From Anderseniella sp963698275 (lineage in GTDB: Bacteria; Pseudomonadota; Alphaproteobacteria; Rhizobiales; Aestuariivirgaceae), in NCBI GenBank assembly GCA_963698275.1, contig CAVOQE010000004.1, positions 186,001-250,000 on the forward strand: a stretch of 64,000 nucleotides of DNA, written 5' to 3'. Below the pieces are notes generated by a model. The model was given only the letters and a program-made list of their open reading frames with translations, did no database searches and was not told the origin of the DNA. This document shows, piece after piece, positions 26,155-35,040 of the stretch. The position numbers were made by a program, and so were the translations under genes. Position 1 is the stretch's first letter, and each line of letters opens with the position of its first letter.

Positions 26155-27150
26155 ATGGGTCCTGCCCCTAAACCCTCGATGCTCGACATAACCACCGTGA
26201 TTTCGGTGGAGGACGCGGTGCTGCCGTTTGAAATCAAGCCACTTGGCGTGCGCGGCCGTGTGGTGCGCCTTGGCGGTATCCTCGATGATATCCTGAACCG
26301 TCATGATTACCCGATGGCCGCGTCTGCAATCCTGGCAGAAGCTGTTGCACTGGTGGCCATGTTCGGTGCCATGCTGAAGTTTAACGGCAAGTTCATCCTG
26401 CAGACGTCAACCGATGGGCCGGTGTCCATGCTGGTGGCGGACTTTGTGTCACCCGACCAGGTCAGGGGCTATGCGCGTGTCGATGTTGATGCGCTTGCCC
26501 GCCTGGAGGCGGACGGCGCCGTTACAGCCAAGTCCGTGATCGGAAACGGGCATCTCGCCATGACGGTTGACCAGGGTGAGGACATGGAGCGCTACCAGGG
26601 TATTGTCGGGCTCGACAATGCCACACTGGTTGATGCAGCCCATGACTATTTCCGCCAGTCCGAACAAATTCCGACCCTGTTGCGCCTGGCGTCAGGCCCG
26701 CTGGTTGGCCGTGCAGGCCAGCAGGACAAGTGGCGCGCCGGCGCCATCATGATCCAGCATCTGCCGGAAGACGGCGGCATCAGCCCGATGCCGGTCTATT
26801 CCGGCGATGATCCGTCAGGCAATGGCGAGCCGGAGGTGGATGAAGACGACAACTGGCGCAAGGCGAAACTGTTGCTGGAAACCGTCGAGGATCATGAACT
26901 GATCGATCCGCTGCTGTCATCCGAACGCGTGCTGTACCGGCTGTTCCATGAAGATGGCGTCACCGTTTATCCGGAACTGAAACTGCAGCGTTATTGTTCC
27001 TGTTCGGCAGACCGGCTGAAGGGCATTCTTGCCAACATGCCCGCAGACGACAAGGCGCACATGGCCGAGGATGGCAAGATAGATGTGAAATGCGAATTCT
27101 GCTCGGCCAGCTACCGATTTGACGCTGATGAGATTCTCAATGCCGGTTAG
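26155..27150 (+). CDS. hslO: Redox-regulated chaperone Hsp33
   Basis: A 331-residue cytosolic holdase activated by oxidation. The N-terminal domain carries MLKFNGKFILQTSTDGPVSMLVADF, and the central part MIQHLPEDGG. The C-terminal zinc/redox switch is seen as RYCSCSADR (CXC) and VKCEFCSASYRF (CX2C), all four Cys intact. ATG 26155 (MGPAPKPSMLD) follows TAGGAAATTTGAGA. A roughly 25-residue acidic insert (DDPSGNGEPEVDEDDN) lies in the middle. It is co-transcribed with argDF, an arrangement shared by related genomes. Confidence 0.95.
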   Translation: MGPAPKPSMLDITTVISVEDAVLPFEIKPLGVRGRVVRLGGILDDILNRHDYPMAASAILAEAVALVAMFGAMLKFNGKFILQTSTDGPVSMLVADFVSPDQVRGYARVDVDALARLEADGAVTAKSVIGNGHLAMTVDQGEDMERYQGIVGLDNATLVDAAHDYFRQSEQIPTLLRLASGPLVGRAGQQDKWRAGAIMIQHLPEDGGISPMPVYSGDDPSGNGEPEVDEDDNWRKAKLLLETVEDHELIDPLLSSERVLYRLFHEDGVTVYPELKLQRYCSCSADRLKGILANMPADDKAHMAEDGKIDVKCEFCSASYRFDADEILNAG

Positions 27151-27218
27151 ACGAGGCTGTTGAATTCAAGCGTATTTCTTGCCGCTTGTCAGTGTGGGCT
27201 TTACTTTTAACCCGAACT

Positions 27219-27338
27219 TGTCATTACCCGGCTTGACCGGGCAACCCAGTTCCCACTGTGTCCCTGACTGCGACGCAGATGTGCAAAACCTCAGAATTCT
27301 GTGAACACTGGGTCACCCGGTCAAGCCGGGTGATGACA
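27219..27338. repeat. Family 2-like long inverted repeat downstream of hslO
   Basis: The terminal arms TGTCATTACCCGGCTTGACCGGG and CCCGGTCAAGCCGGGTGATGACA are near-perfect inverted complements, separated by about 75 bp. The inner CCCAGTTC / GAACACTGGG also pairs. A half-copy (CCAGCTTTCGCTGGCATGAC) follows at 27370-27389. It has the same TCAT...ATGA end signature as the elements at 1277 and 7492, and sits between convergent hslO and argE. Confidence 0.78.
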
Positions 27339-27412
27339 GCTTAGGGAGGCAGTGGACCCAGATTCAAGCCAGCTTTCGCTGGCATGACGGAGGTAGAGAT
27401 ATCCGAGCCGGA

Positions 27413-28576
27413 TCAGTGTGCGCTGAGTTCTGCGCCTAGCTGATCTAGAAACCTGTCGCACTCCACAAGCTGGCTTGCGGCGATGAATTCGTCCGGCTTG
27501 TGGGCCTGGTCAATGGACCCCGGTCCGCAGATGACGGTCGACATGCCTGCTGCCTGGAAGTGGCCGGCTTCGGTTCCGTAGGACACAACGCCGGTGCGGT
27601 TTGAGCCGGTCAGCCGCATGGCGAGCGACTTTGCCTCGCCATCCGGTTCCGGTTCCAGTCCGGGCACATTGACGTAATTGTCGGTCTCGATCCCGGCATC
27701 CGGGTAGGTCGCGCGGATCACCTCATTGCGAGTTTTCACAAACCGCGCCACCCGGTCGCGAATTTCACTGGTGTCCTGGTCCGGCAGCAAGCGCGCCTCC
27801 CATGAGATTGTGGCCAGGTTGGGTACGATGTTCACTGTCGTGCCGGAATGCACGGCGCCCACGTGCACGGTCGTGAAGGCCGGGTCGAACGGGCAGTCCT
27901 TGTTGTCCTTGTCGCGCATTTCCTGCGCAATGGCATTGATTTCAGTGATGAGAAGGTTGGCTTCGATCAGCGCGCTCCATCCCAGCGCCGGTTTGCTGGA
28001 ATGGGCTTCAACGCCGGTGATGGTTGTCACAAATGCCTGGCATGCCTTCTGTCCTGTCATCACATCCATCATGGTCGGCTCGCCGACAATACAAACCGAA
28101 GGTGTCGGCATGTCGTGGCCAAATCGCCTGACGGCAGGGATCACGCCTTCGCAGCTCACTTCTTCATCACATGAAAACACCAGGTGAACCGGGCGGGCAA
28201 GATTGCGCGCCTTCAGGTTAGGGACTGCCGCCAGACAGCACGCGAGAAAGCCTTTCATGTCGCAACTGCCCCGGCCAAACAGATCGCCGTTGACATCCGT
28301 CATGGTGAACGGATCGCTCGCCCAGGTCTGACCGGTAACCGGGACCGTGTCGGTGTGGCCCGACAGCACCACTCCGCCATCAACCGCAGGGCCGATACTG
28401 GCTACAAGATTGGTCTTGCCAGGCGCGTAATCTGCCCGGATTGTTTCGATGCCCAGGTCGCGCAGAAACGCCTCGGCAAATTCGATCAACGGAAAATTGG
28501 AGTTGCACGACGTGGTGTCAAAACCGATCAGGTGCCCCAGCATTTCTGTTGACGAGGTGGTGTGCTGGTTGCTCAA
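27413..28576 (-). CDS. argE: Acetylornithine deacetylase (M20 metallopeptidase family)
   Basis: A 387-residue zinc hydrolase that removes acetate from N-acetylornithine. Metal ligands and catalytic motifs are visible: SGHTDTVPVTGQ (His/Asp), GRGSCDMKGFLA (bridging Asp) and FSCDEEVSCEG (general base Glu and ligand). The C-terminus carries the final His in AHKPDEF. The start is TTG 28576 (LSNQHTTSSTEML), with GGAGA about 9 bp upstream; ATG 28543 is an alternative. The open frame farther upstream is not homologous. It faces hslO convergently and lies 31 bp downstream of apaG on the same strand, so it may be co-transcribed with apaG. Confidence 0.9.
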   Translation of the reverse strand: MSNQHTTSSTEMLGHLIGFDTTSCNSNFPLIEFAEAFLRDLGIETIRADYAPGKTNLVASIGPAVDGGVVLSGHTDTVPVTGQTWASDPFTMTDVNGDLFGRGSCDMKGFLACCLAAVPNLKARNLARPVHLVFSCDEEVSCEGVIPAVRRFGHDMPTPSVCIVGEPTMMDVMTGQKACQAFVTTITGVEAHSSKPALGWSALIEANLLITEINAIAQEMRDKDNKDCPFDPAFTTVHVGAVHSGTTVNIVPNLATISWEARLLPDQDTSEIRDRVARFVKTRNEVIRATYPDAGIETDNYVNVPGLEPEPDGEAKSLAMRLTGSNRTGVVSYGTEAGHFQAAGMSTVICGPGSIDQAHKPDEFIAASQLVECDRFLDQLGAELSAH

Positions 28577-28607
28577 GGGCCAGGGTCTCCAAAACTCTCG
28601 GTAGAAG

Positions 28608-29006
28608 TCAATTGATGGTAAGTTCAGCGTTCGGCGAGTCCAGGGAAAATGCCGGGACTTCCACCTGCAGCATCTCCCCGTTCGCGCCTTCCATCGTATA
28701 AAACCCTGCCATGAAACCGCTTGGTGTGGCGAGCGGGCAGCCGGAGGTGTATTCAAATCGCTCGCCGGGCCCGAGCGTCGGCTGCTTGCCGATGACGCCT
28801 TCACCGTCAACATCCTGTCGTTGACCGTTGGCATCAATGATTTCCCAATGGCGTGTGCGCAAGGTCACAGTCTCGTTGCCCTTGTTCTCGATTGACACCG
28901 TATAGGCCCAGACATAGTAGTTTTCGTCAGGGTCGGAGCGGTCGTCCAGATACTGCGGCAGGACCGATACTTCTATGTCGTGGGTAACCGCCTGATACAT
29001 GTCCAT
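28608..29006 (-). CDS. apaG: ApaG (DUF525) protein
   Basis: A 132-residue fibronectin-type-III-like beta-sandwich protein of the ApaG/Co2+-Mg2+ efflux-associated family. Characteristic segments are YYVWAYTVSIENKG, TLRTRHWEIIDANGQRQDV, GEGVIGKQPTLGPGERFEYTSG and GFMAGFYTM. The GxGxxG (GEGVIG) is the family's conserved pyrophosphate-like loop. Biochemical role remains poorly defined. It diverges from dcd (189 bp between) and is upstream of argE on the same strand. Confidence 0.93.
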   Translation of the reverse strand: MDMYQAVTHDIEVSVLPQYLDDRSDPDENYYVWAYTVSIENKGNETVTLRTRHWEIIDANGQRQDVDGEGVIGKQPTLGPGERFEYTSGCPLATPSGFMAGFYTMEGANGEMLQVEVPAFSLDSPNAELTIN

Positions 29007-29195
29007 GATTCGCTTTGCCGTTGGTTTGTATGAGCGCCTTTGGCGGTTTATGTGAAACTTCGGACCAAACGTCTTGGTGCGCCTGTTTATCCACGAAAAT
29101 CAACCTGCATGCGACTGTTAAGTTATCGTTACAGCCGACACCGAATGGCTGATATGCTAATTCTATTATCTGAAACGCACCAGAGAGCATTACAG

Positions 29196-30293
29196 ATGAC
29201 CACTCAAGCTGCAAATGGCATTGCGCCCGCCCATATTATTCGCCAGATGGTCGAGACCGGCCACATTATTGCTGAAAGTGCCCTGGATGTGGATCAGGTG
29301 CAGCCCGCCAGCCTCGATTTGCGGCTGGGTGAGGTGGCCTGGCGGGTGCGTGCGTCGTTCATGCCCGGCCCGCGCCACACGGTTGCTGACCGGCTGGAAC
29401 AGCTTTCCCTGCACAAGGTCGATCTGACGGACGGTGCGGTGCTGGAAGTTGGTTGTGTGTACATCGTACCGCTGCTGGAATCGCTGGCGCTTGACGACAC
29501 CATGTCGGCAGCGGCCAACCCGAAAAGCTCAACCGGCAGGCTGGACATTTTTACCCGCGTCATCGTCGACATGGCCGCGGAATTTGACACCGTGCCTGCT
29601 GGATACAAAGGACCGCTGTATGCTGAAATCTCGCCGCGGACCTTCCCGATCCTGGTCAGAACCGGTTCGCGCCTGTCACAAATCCGCTTTCGCTCCGGTA
29701 ACGTGTCGCCCAGCGACGATCTGATCCATGAACTGCACAATCAAAAGCCGTTGGTCACCTCGGGAGATGTCTCCATAGACAATGGCATCGCCTTGAGCGT
29801 TGACCTGTCGAGTTTCGCTGACAATCAGCCGGTCGGGTTCCGCGCCAAGCGCCATTCCGGTCTGGTGGATGTGGACCGCAAGGCCGGTCTTGAGGTTCTC
29901 GATTACTGGGATCCGATCTGGCAGCGCGGCTCGCTGATCCTCGATCCGGACCAGTTTTACATTCTGGCGTCCAAGGAAGCCGTGCGCGTGCCGCCGACCC
30001 ATGCCGCTGAAATGGTGCCGTTCAACCCGCTGGTCGGCGAGTTTCGGGTCCACTATGCCGGCTTTTTTGACCCCGGTTTCGGTGATGTGTCGGGCGACGG
30101 CGAAGGCGCGCGCGCCGTGCTGGAAGTGCGCAGCCATGAAGTGCCGTTCATCCTCGAGGACGGCCAGATCATCGGCCGGCTGGTATACGAACCTCTGAGC
30201 GAGCCGCCTGAAACCGTTTACGGCCAGGGTATCGGGTCGAACTACCAGAAACAGGGTCTGAAGCTGTCCAAGCATTTCAAGGCGTTTAAGTAG
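29196..30293 (+). CDS. dcd: dCTP deaminase, double-length alphaproteobacterial type
   Basis: A 365-residue protein producing dUTP from dCTP for thymidylate synthesis. The first half contains the trimeric dUTPase-fold motifs IAESALDVDQVQPASLDLRLGEVAWRV and FDTVPAGYKGPLYAEISPRTF. The second half repeats a similar fold, with RVPPTHAAEMVPFNPLVGEFRVHYAGFFDPGFG. E. coli Dcd is about half this length; the long two-domain form is typical of rhizobial relatives. ATG 29196 (MTTQAANGIAPAHI) is the family-consistent start; frame sequence upstream is unrelated. A repeat array follows the stop. Confidence 0.92.
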   Translation: MTTQAANGIAPAHIIRQMVETGHIIAESALDVDQVQPASLDLRLGEVAWRVRASFMPGPRHTVADRLEQLSLHKVDLTDGAVLEVGCVYIVPLLESLALDDTMSAAANPKSSTGRLDIFTRVIVDMAAEFDTVPAGYKGPLYAEISPRTFPILVRTGSRLSQIRFRSGNVSPSDDLIHELHNQKPLVTSGDVSIDNGIALSVDLSSFADNQPVGFRAKRHSGLVDVDRKAGLEVLDYWDPIWQRGSLILDPDQFYILASKEAVRVPPTHAAEMVPFNPLVGEFRVHYAGFFDPGFGDVSGDGEGARAVLEVRSHEVPFILEDGQIIGRLVYEPLSEPPETVYGQGIGSNYQKQGLKLSKHFKAFK

Positions 30294-30302
30294 TTTTATT
30301 TA

Positions 30303-30699
30303 GCTCACGCCAGCAGCCTTCGGCTGCGCTCCGCGAGGGCGCACTTCGTGCGGCGCGCGGTCGCGCTTGCCTCAGCACTTCGTGCTTCGGAGGGGAGTTC
30401 ATCACTACGGTAGTGCAGGGTCGGAGAACGGCCCGAACGAAGTGAGGAAAGCTTTTCGAGCAATAGAGTTTATTCCGCTCACGCCAGCAGCCTGTCGGCT
30501 GCGCTCCGCGAGGGCGCACTTGGTGCGGCGCGCAGTCGCGCTTGCCTCAGCACGTTCCGTGCTTCGGATGGGAGTTCAGCACTACGGTAGTTCGAGGTCG
30601 GCCTTGCCTCAGCACCTACGTGCTTCGGAGGACTTCATCACTACGGTTGTTCAGGGTCGGAGAACGGCCCGAACGAAGTGAGGAAAGCTGTTCGACCAC
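30303..30699 (+). repeat. Tandem family 3 intergenic repeats between dcd and lepA
   Basis: Two and a half units. Unit 1 spans 30303-30461, unit 2 spans 30477-30600, and partial unit 3 spans 30601-30699. Shared segments are CTCACGCCAGCAGCC, CGGCTGCGCTCCGCGAGGGCGCACTT, GTCGCGCTTGCCTCAGCAC, GAGTTCA-CACTACGGT, and TCGGAGAACGGCCCGAACGAAGTGAGGAAAGC. Each segment is itself a small palindrome (GCAGCC-TTC-GGCTGC; GAAGC/GCTTC types). Small open frames here vary between units and are not genes. A reverse-oriented relative lies at 7426-7685. Confidence 0.82.
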
Positions 30700-30746
30700 C
30701 AAAAACAGCAAAACCGGGACAAGCCGTTCGACGGCAATAACCCCTT

Positions 30747-32550
30747 TTAGTTCTCATCCATCTTCAGCGCCGCGATGAAGGCGTTTTGCGGAATTTCGAC
30801 GCGGCCGAACTGGCGCATCTTCTTCTTGCCTTCCTTCTGCTTGTCCAGCAGCTTGCGCTTGCGCGAGACATCGCCGCCATAACATTTGGCCGTCACGTCC
30901 TTGCGCATGGCCGAAATGGTTTCGCGCGCAATCACCCTGCCGCCGATGGCCGCCTGGATGGGGATCTTGAACATGTGGCGCGGGATCAGGTCTTTCAGTT
31001 TTTCAACCATTGCCCGGCCGCGTTGTTCCGCCCGCCCGGCATGCACGATCATGGCCAGCGCATCCACCGGCTCTTCATTGACCAGCACATGCATGCGCAC
31101 CAGGTTGCCCGGTTCGTATCCGGTCATCTGATAGTCGAAACTGGCATAACCGCGCGTCACCGACTTCAGCCGGTCATAGAAATCAAACACAACTTCATTG
31201 AGCGGCAGATCATAGATCAGCATGGCGCGCGAGCCGGCATAGGTCAGCTCCTTCTGCCGTCCGCGACGATCCTCGCACAGTTTCAGAACCGCCCCCAGAT
31301 ATTCGTCCGGCACCAGGATGGTTGCCTGAATCCAGGGTTCATCGATGGTGTCGATATAGTTGGGTTCAGGCATGTCAGCCGGATTATGCAGTTCCAGCAC
31401 ATCGCCCTTGATCTGGTGGATGTGGTAGATCACCGACGGCGCCGTTGTGATCAGGTCGATATTGAATTCCCGTTCCAGCCGGTCGCGCACGATCTCCAGG
31501 TGCAAAAGCCCCAAGAACCCGCAACGGAAGCCGAAGCCGAGCGCGGCTGAGGTTTCCATTTCATACGAGAAACTCGCATCGTTCAGGCGCAGCCTGCCCA
31601 TGGCCTCGCGCAGGTCTTCAAATTCAGCCGTATCTACGGGGAAGAAACCTGCAAACACCACGGGCTGTGCCGGTTTGAAGCCGGGCAGGGCTTTGGCGCA
31701 CGGGCGTTTTTCTTCCGTTACCGTGTCACCGACACGCGTGTCAGCCACTTCCTTGATTGCCGCGGTAAAAAAGCCGATTTCGCCGGGCCCCAGATCAGCC
31801 ACCATTTCCTGTTTCGGGCGAAATACACCGACACGGTCGACAAGGTAATTGGCGTCCGTGGACATCAGCTTGATGCGCATGCCCTTTTTGAGCCGGCCGT
31901 CCAGTACCCGCACCAGCACGATGACACCGAGATAGGCATCGTACCAGCTGTCGACCAGCAGGGCTTTCAGCGGCTGCTCGGCATCGCCTTTCGGCGCCGG
32001 CAACTTGTGGACGATCGCTTCCAGGACTTCCTTGATGCCGATGCCGGTCTTGGCGGAAATTTCCAGGGCACCGGATGCATCCAGCCCGATCACGTCTTCA
32101 ATCTGCTGACGCACCCGGTCGGGTTCGGCCGCGGGCAGGTCAACCTTGTTGAGGACGGGCACGATCTCGTGGTCGTTCTCGATCGCCTGGTACACATTGG
32201 CCAGCGTTTGCGCTTCCACGCCCTGGGCGGCATCGACCACCAGCAGGGACCCTTCCACCGCGGCCAGCGACCGGTTGACCTCATAGGCAAAATCAACGTG
32301 TCCCGGTGTGTCGATCAGGTTCAGTTCATACGTCTCACCATTGTCAGCCGTGTACTCGAGGCGCACTGTCTGGGCCTTCACGGTAATGCCGCGCTCGCGC
32401 TCGATGTCCATCGAGTTCGAGCACCTGCTCCGTCATCTCGCGCGCCGTCAGTCCGCCACAGGTCTGGATCAGCCTGTCAGCCAGCGTGGACTTGCCGTGG
32501 TCGATATGTGCAACGATGGAAAAATTGCGGATGTGCGATGTATCTGTCAT
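30747..32550 (-). pseudogene. lepA: Translation elongation factor 4 (LepA), frameshifted
   Basis: About 600 residues when joined. It begins MTDTSHIRNFSIVAHIDHGKSTLADRL (P-loop G1) at 32550. The frame breaks after EMTEQVL; the second frame resumes at DIERERGITVKAQTV (G2 region) and continues through LIDTPGHVDF (G3) and LNKVDLPAAEP (G4). It goes on to the LepA C-terminal domain (KCYGGDVSRKRKLLDKQKEGKKKMR). Removing one of the two T's at 32416-32417 (an A on the coding strand) restores VLDSMDIERERGI. LepA back-translocates stalled ribosomes and is highly conserved. An indel error is the simplest explanation. It diverges from an MFS gene. Confidence 0.94.
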
Positions 32551-32685
32551 GCGCTGGTGTTTGGCAGCGGACGAGGTTTCCGTCAAGCGGACAAATTGCT
32601 CTACTGCAGTTCTGACCATTGCCGGTATACTGCATTCACAGACGGGCAGCAGCAGATCAACATTGGCGAAAGGGTTTCATGGTTC

Positions 32686-33861
32686 ATGGTTGAGGTCGCA
32701 GAACCGCAACCGGGTGGACGCGCCGGACTTTTGGCCATCCTTTCGCTGGGGAATTTTGCCATTGGCATGGGGGCCTTTGTCGTCATCGGCATCCTCACCC
32801 CGCTGGCGTCAAACCTGGCAATGTCCAATGCCGAGGCCGGGCTTGTGCTGACGGTCTACGCCATCGCCTATGCGGTCTGGTCGCCCCTGCTGGTCAGCCT
32901 GACCGGTGCGCTTCCCCGCCGCATGGTTCTTGTTGCCGGGCTGTCATTGTTTCTGCTGGCCGCGGTGTTGAGTGCTGTTGCGGTATCGCCTGCAACCCTT
33001 TTTGCTGCCCGTATTGTTGCAGCAGCAGGCGCCGGGATCTTCACCCCTGTTGCAGCAGCCGTGGCCGTGTCCTGCAGTGCACCGGCACACCGCGGGCGGG
33101 CGCTGTCCACCGTGTTCTTCGGGCTCACTCTGGCCCAGGTTCTGGGCGTGCCGGTAGGAAGCTGGGCCGGCTATACCTATGGCTGGCAGTCGGCGTTCTG
33201 GATTGTCGCCCTGATCACCAGCATCAGCCTGGTTGGCGTCATCTCGCTGGTGCCCAACCGGGTCCCGTTTCAACCCACCTCTCTTGCCAGTCTGGGCAAG
33301 GTGCTGTCCGCGCCCCGCATCATGCTGGCCGTTTCTTTCACCATCTCGTTTCTAGCAGCGATATATATCCTCTACACCTATATCGCCCCCTTGCTGGAAG
33401 CCAGAATGGGCTTTGGCCGCGATGGCGTGACGTTCATGCTGACGCTGTTTGGTCTTGGTGCCGTTGTCGGCAACATCCTGGGCGGTTTCCTGACGGATCG
33501 TGTCGGCGGCTTCAGGACACTGATCGTGCTGTGCGTGGCGCAAATCATGGTGCTGCCGGTGTTCTCATTATTGCCGTTTCCCGAGGCCCTGTTGGCAGCC
33601 GCCATGTTCGGATGGAGCGTGGTCGGCTGGTCGTTCATGGTGCCACAACAGGCCCGCCTGATCGAGCTTGCGCCGGAACAGCAAAACATCGTGCTGTCGC
33701 TCAATTCAGCCTGCATTTATCTGGGCGCATCGCTTGGGTCTGCGCTTGGCGCGCTGGTCATATCCACCTGGAGCATTGCAGCAAGCGGCGTGGCCGCAGC
33801 CATTGCCATGGCCGCTGCTTTTGCGCATCTGCTGCTGTCGGCGGTGTTGCAGCGGAAATAG
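32686..33861 (+). CDS. MFS transporter, DHA1 family (AraJ/PbuE-like exporter)
   Basis: A 391-residue, 12-helix major facilitator. Helix 1 is LAILSLGNFAIGMGAFVVIGILTPLASNLAM. The loop 2-3 signature region is SPLLVSLTGALPRRMVLVAGL. The motif-C-like helix 5 is LTLAQVLGVPVGSWAGYTYGW, typical of proton-driven drug/sugar exporters of the AraJ/NepI/PbuE branch. ATG 32686 is used; frame sequence upstream is not membrane-like. It diverges from lepA (135 bp apart). Substrate unknown, with purine ribonucleosides, arabinose and drugs being examples in the family. Confidence 0.85.
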   Translation: MVEVAEPQPGGRAGLLAILSLGNFAIGMGAFVVIGILTPLASNLAMSNAEAGLVLTVYAIAYAVWSPLLVSLTGALPRRMVLVAGLSLFLLAAVLSAVAVSPATLFAARIVAAAGAGIFTPVAAAVAVSCSAPAHRGRALSTVFFGLTLAQVLGVPVGSWAGYTYGWQSAFWIVALITSISLVGVISLVPNRVPFQPTSLASLGKVLSAPRIMLAVSFTISFLAAIYILYTYIAPLLEARMGFGRDGVTFMLTLFGLGAVVGNILGGFLTDRVGGFRTLIVLCVAQIMVLPVFSLLPFPEALLAAAMFGWSVVGWSFMVPQQARLIELAPEQQNIVLSLNSACIYLGASLGSALGALVISTWSIAASGVAAAIAMAAAFAHLLLSAVLQRK

Positions 33862-33884
33862 ATGGCTTTGTAACTGGACTGTAA

Positions 33885-33901
33885 TCTGGAATTATTCTAA
33901 A
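33885..33901 (+). promoter_or_regulatory. Irr-box (ICE)-like palindrome upstream of mbfA
   Basis: TCTGGAAT-T-ATTCTAAA: the two 8-bp halves are complementary at six of eight positions and resemble the TTTAGAA-N-TTCTAAA iron-control element bound by Irr in rhizobia. It lies 51 bp upstream of the mbfA GTG. Known mbfA genes in Bradyrhizobium and Agrobacterium are Irr-repressed. The match here is imperfect. Confidence 0.45.
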
Positions 33902-33951
33902 AACATAATCTGACATCCGTATCCGATTCCAGACCAAGAAGACCACCGCCC

Positions 33952-34908
33952 GTGAAACCTTTTGCCGACCTGTCTGAAAAAGAAATTCTCGCCCTCGCCA
34001 TTTCGAGCGAGGATGACGATGCGCGCACCTATATGGCGTTTGCCAATTCGCTGCAGGAGCAATATCCGTCCTCTGCGCGTGTGTTCATCGACATGGCGGA
34101 GGAGGAACACGAACATCGCCGCCGCCTGACCGAATTGTACCAGACCAAGTTCGGCGACTTTATTCCCCTGATCCGCCGGTCCGATGTGGCCGGCTTCGTC
34201 AAGCACAAGCCGGCCTGGCTGATGCAGAAACTGTCACTGGACGTGGTGCGCAAGCGTGCCGAGGTAATGGAGCTTGAGAATTACCGGTTTTACAAACAGT
34301 CGGCGGAACGCACATCGGATGATGATGTGAGAAAACTGCTGCTGGATCTGGCCGAAGAGGAAAAAGGCCATGAGAATCTGGCGGCGAAGCTGACCGAAAA
34401 GCATCTCGATGCCGACGCCAAGCTGGATGAAGCAGATGCTGAAAAACAGCTGTTCCTGCTGCAGATCGTGCAGCCCGGCCTGCTTGGCCTGATGGACGGG
34501 TCGGTGTCGACCCTTGCCCCGCTGTTTGCTGCGGCCTTTGCCACCCATGACACATGGCAGACATTTCTGGTCGGCACGGCCGCGTCAATCGGTGCGGGTA
34601 TCTCGATGGGATTTGCCGAGGCGCTGTCTGATGATGGTGAGTTGACCGGGCGCGGACATCCATATATTCGCGGGTCTGCCGCCGGCATCATGACCGCCGT
34701 GGGCGGGCTGGGTCATACACTGCCTTACCTGTTCAATGATTTCTGGACCGCGACAATCCTTGCCGTGATCATCGTGTTCATCGAACTGTGGGTGATTTCC
34801 TGGATCCGGTTCAAGTACATGGATACCCCGTTCCTGCGCGCAGCGTTTCAGATTGCCGTCGGTGGGTTCATCGTCTTCCTGGCAGGTATTCTCATAGGCA
34901 ACGCCTGA
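33952..34908 (+). CDS. mbfA: Membrane-bound ferritin MbfA (rubrerythrin/VIT1 fusion)
   Basis: A 318-residue iron exporter. The N-terminal ferritin-like (erythrin) domain, residues about 1-150, carries diiron ligand motifs EDDDART, MAEEEHEHRRRL, ELENYRFYK and LAEEEKGHENLA. The C-terminal VIT1-type membrane domain, about 165-318, begins LLGLMDGSVSTLAPLFAAAFA and includes GAGISMGFAEALSDDGELTGRGHP. In rhizobia it protects against iron overload and H2O2 and is regulated by Irr. It starts with GTG at 33952; no better ATG is available in frame. It is followed by a RIME-like repeat. Confidence 0.93.
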   Translation: MKPFADLSEKEILALAISSEDDDARTYMAFANSLQEQYPSSARVFIDMAEEEHEHRRRLTELYQTKFGDFIPLIRRSDVAGFVKHKPAWLMQKLSLDVVRKRAEVMELENYRFYKQSAERTSDDDVRKLLLDLAEEEKGHENLAAKLTEKHLDADAKLDEADAEKQLFLLQIVQPGLLGLMDGSVSTLAPLFAAAFATHDTWQTFLVGTAASIGAGISMGFAEALSDDGELTGRGHPYIRGSAAGIMTAVGGLGHTLPYLFNDFWTATILAVIIVFIELWVISWIRFKYMDTPFLRAAFQIAVGGFIVFLAGILIGNA

Positions 34909-34937
34909 CTGCCAGTTCGCGCCTGGAGTCTATCTAG

Positions 34938-35040
34938 ATCAGGATGGATTTTGGTTGGATCAACCAAAATCCATAAACCTGATCGCTTCTAAAGTGTTGG
35001 ATCAACTTTATGGGTTCTGCCGAACCCATGTTGATCCAAG
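34938..35040 (+). repeat. RIME-like 105-bp double-palindrome repeat, copy A
   Basis: Palindrome 1 is TGGATTTTGGTTG-GAT-CAACCAAAATCCA. The linker CTGATCGCTTCTAAAGTG precedes palindrome 2, with outer arms TTGGATCAAC / GTTGATCCAA and inner arms ATGGGTTC / GAACCCAT. Copies B (41217-41318) and C (63359-63466, reversed) share linker and layout while stem bases covary. Its right end overlaps the last codons of the convergent DUF3750 gene. Confidence 0.88.

Noticed and set aside
30367..30778. Small open frames (about 80-100 codons) within the dcd-lepA repeat array
   Set aside because: They coincide with family 3 repeat units, differ between units, and lack ribosome-binding sites or known domains.
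2..32550. Programmed ribosomal frameshifting in the five split genes
   Set aside because: No slippery heptamer plus downstream structure is apparent, none of these families is known for it, and the breaks fall at different domain positions.
34938..35040. Treating repeat copy A as a simple intrinsic terminator for mbfA
   Set aside because: The palindromes lack a following T-run, and two other copies with covarying stems occur in different contexts, so a repeat family explains it better.
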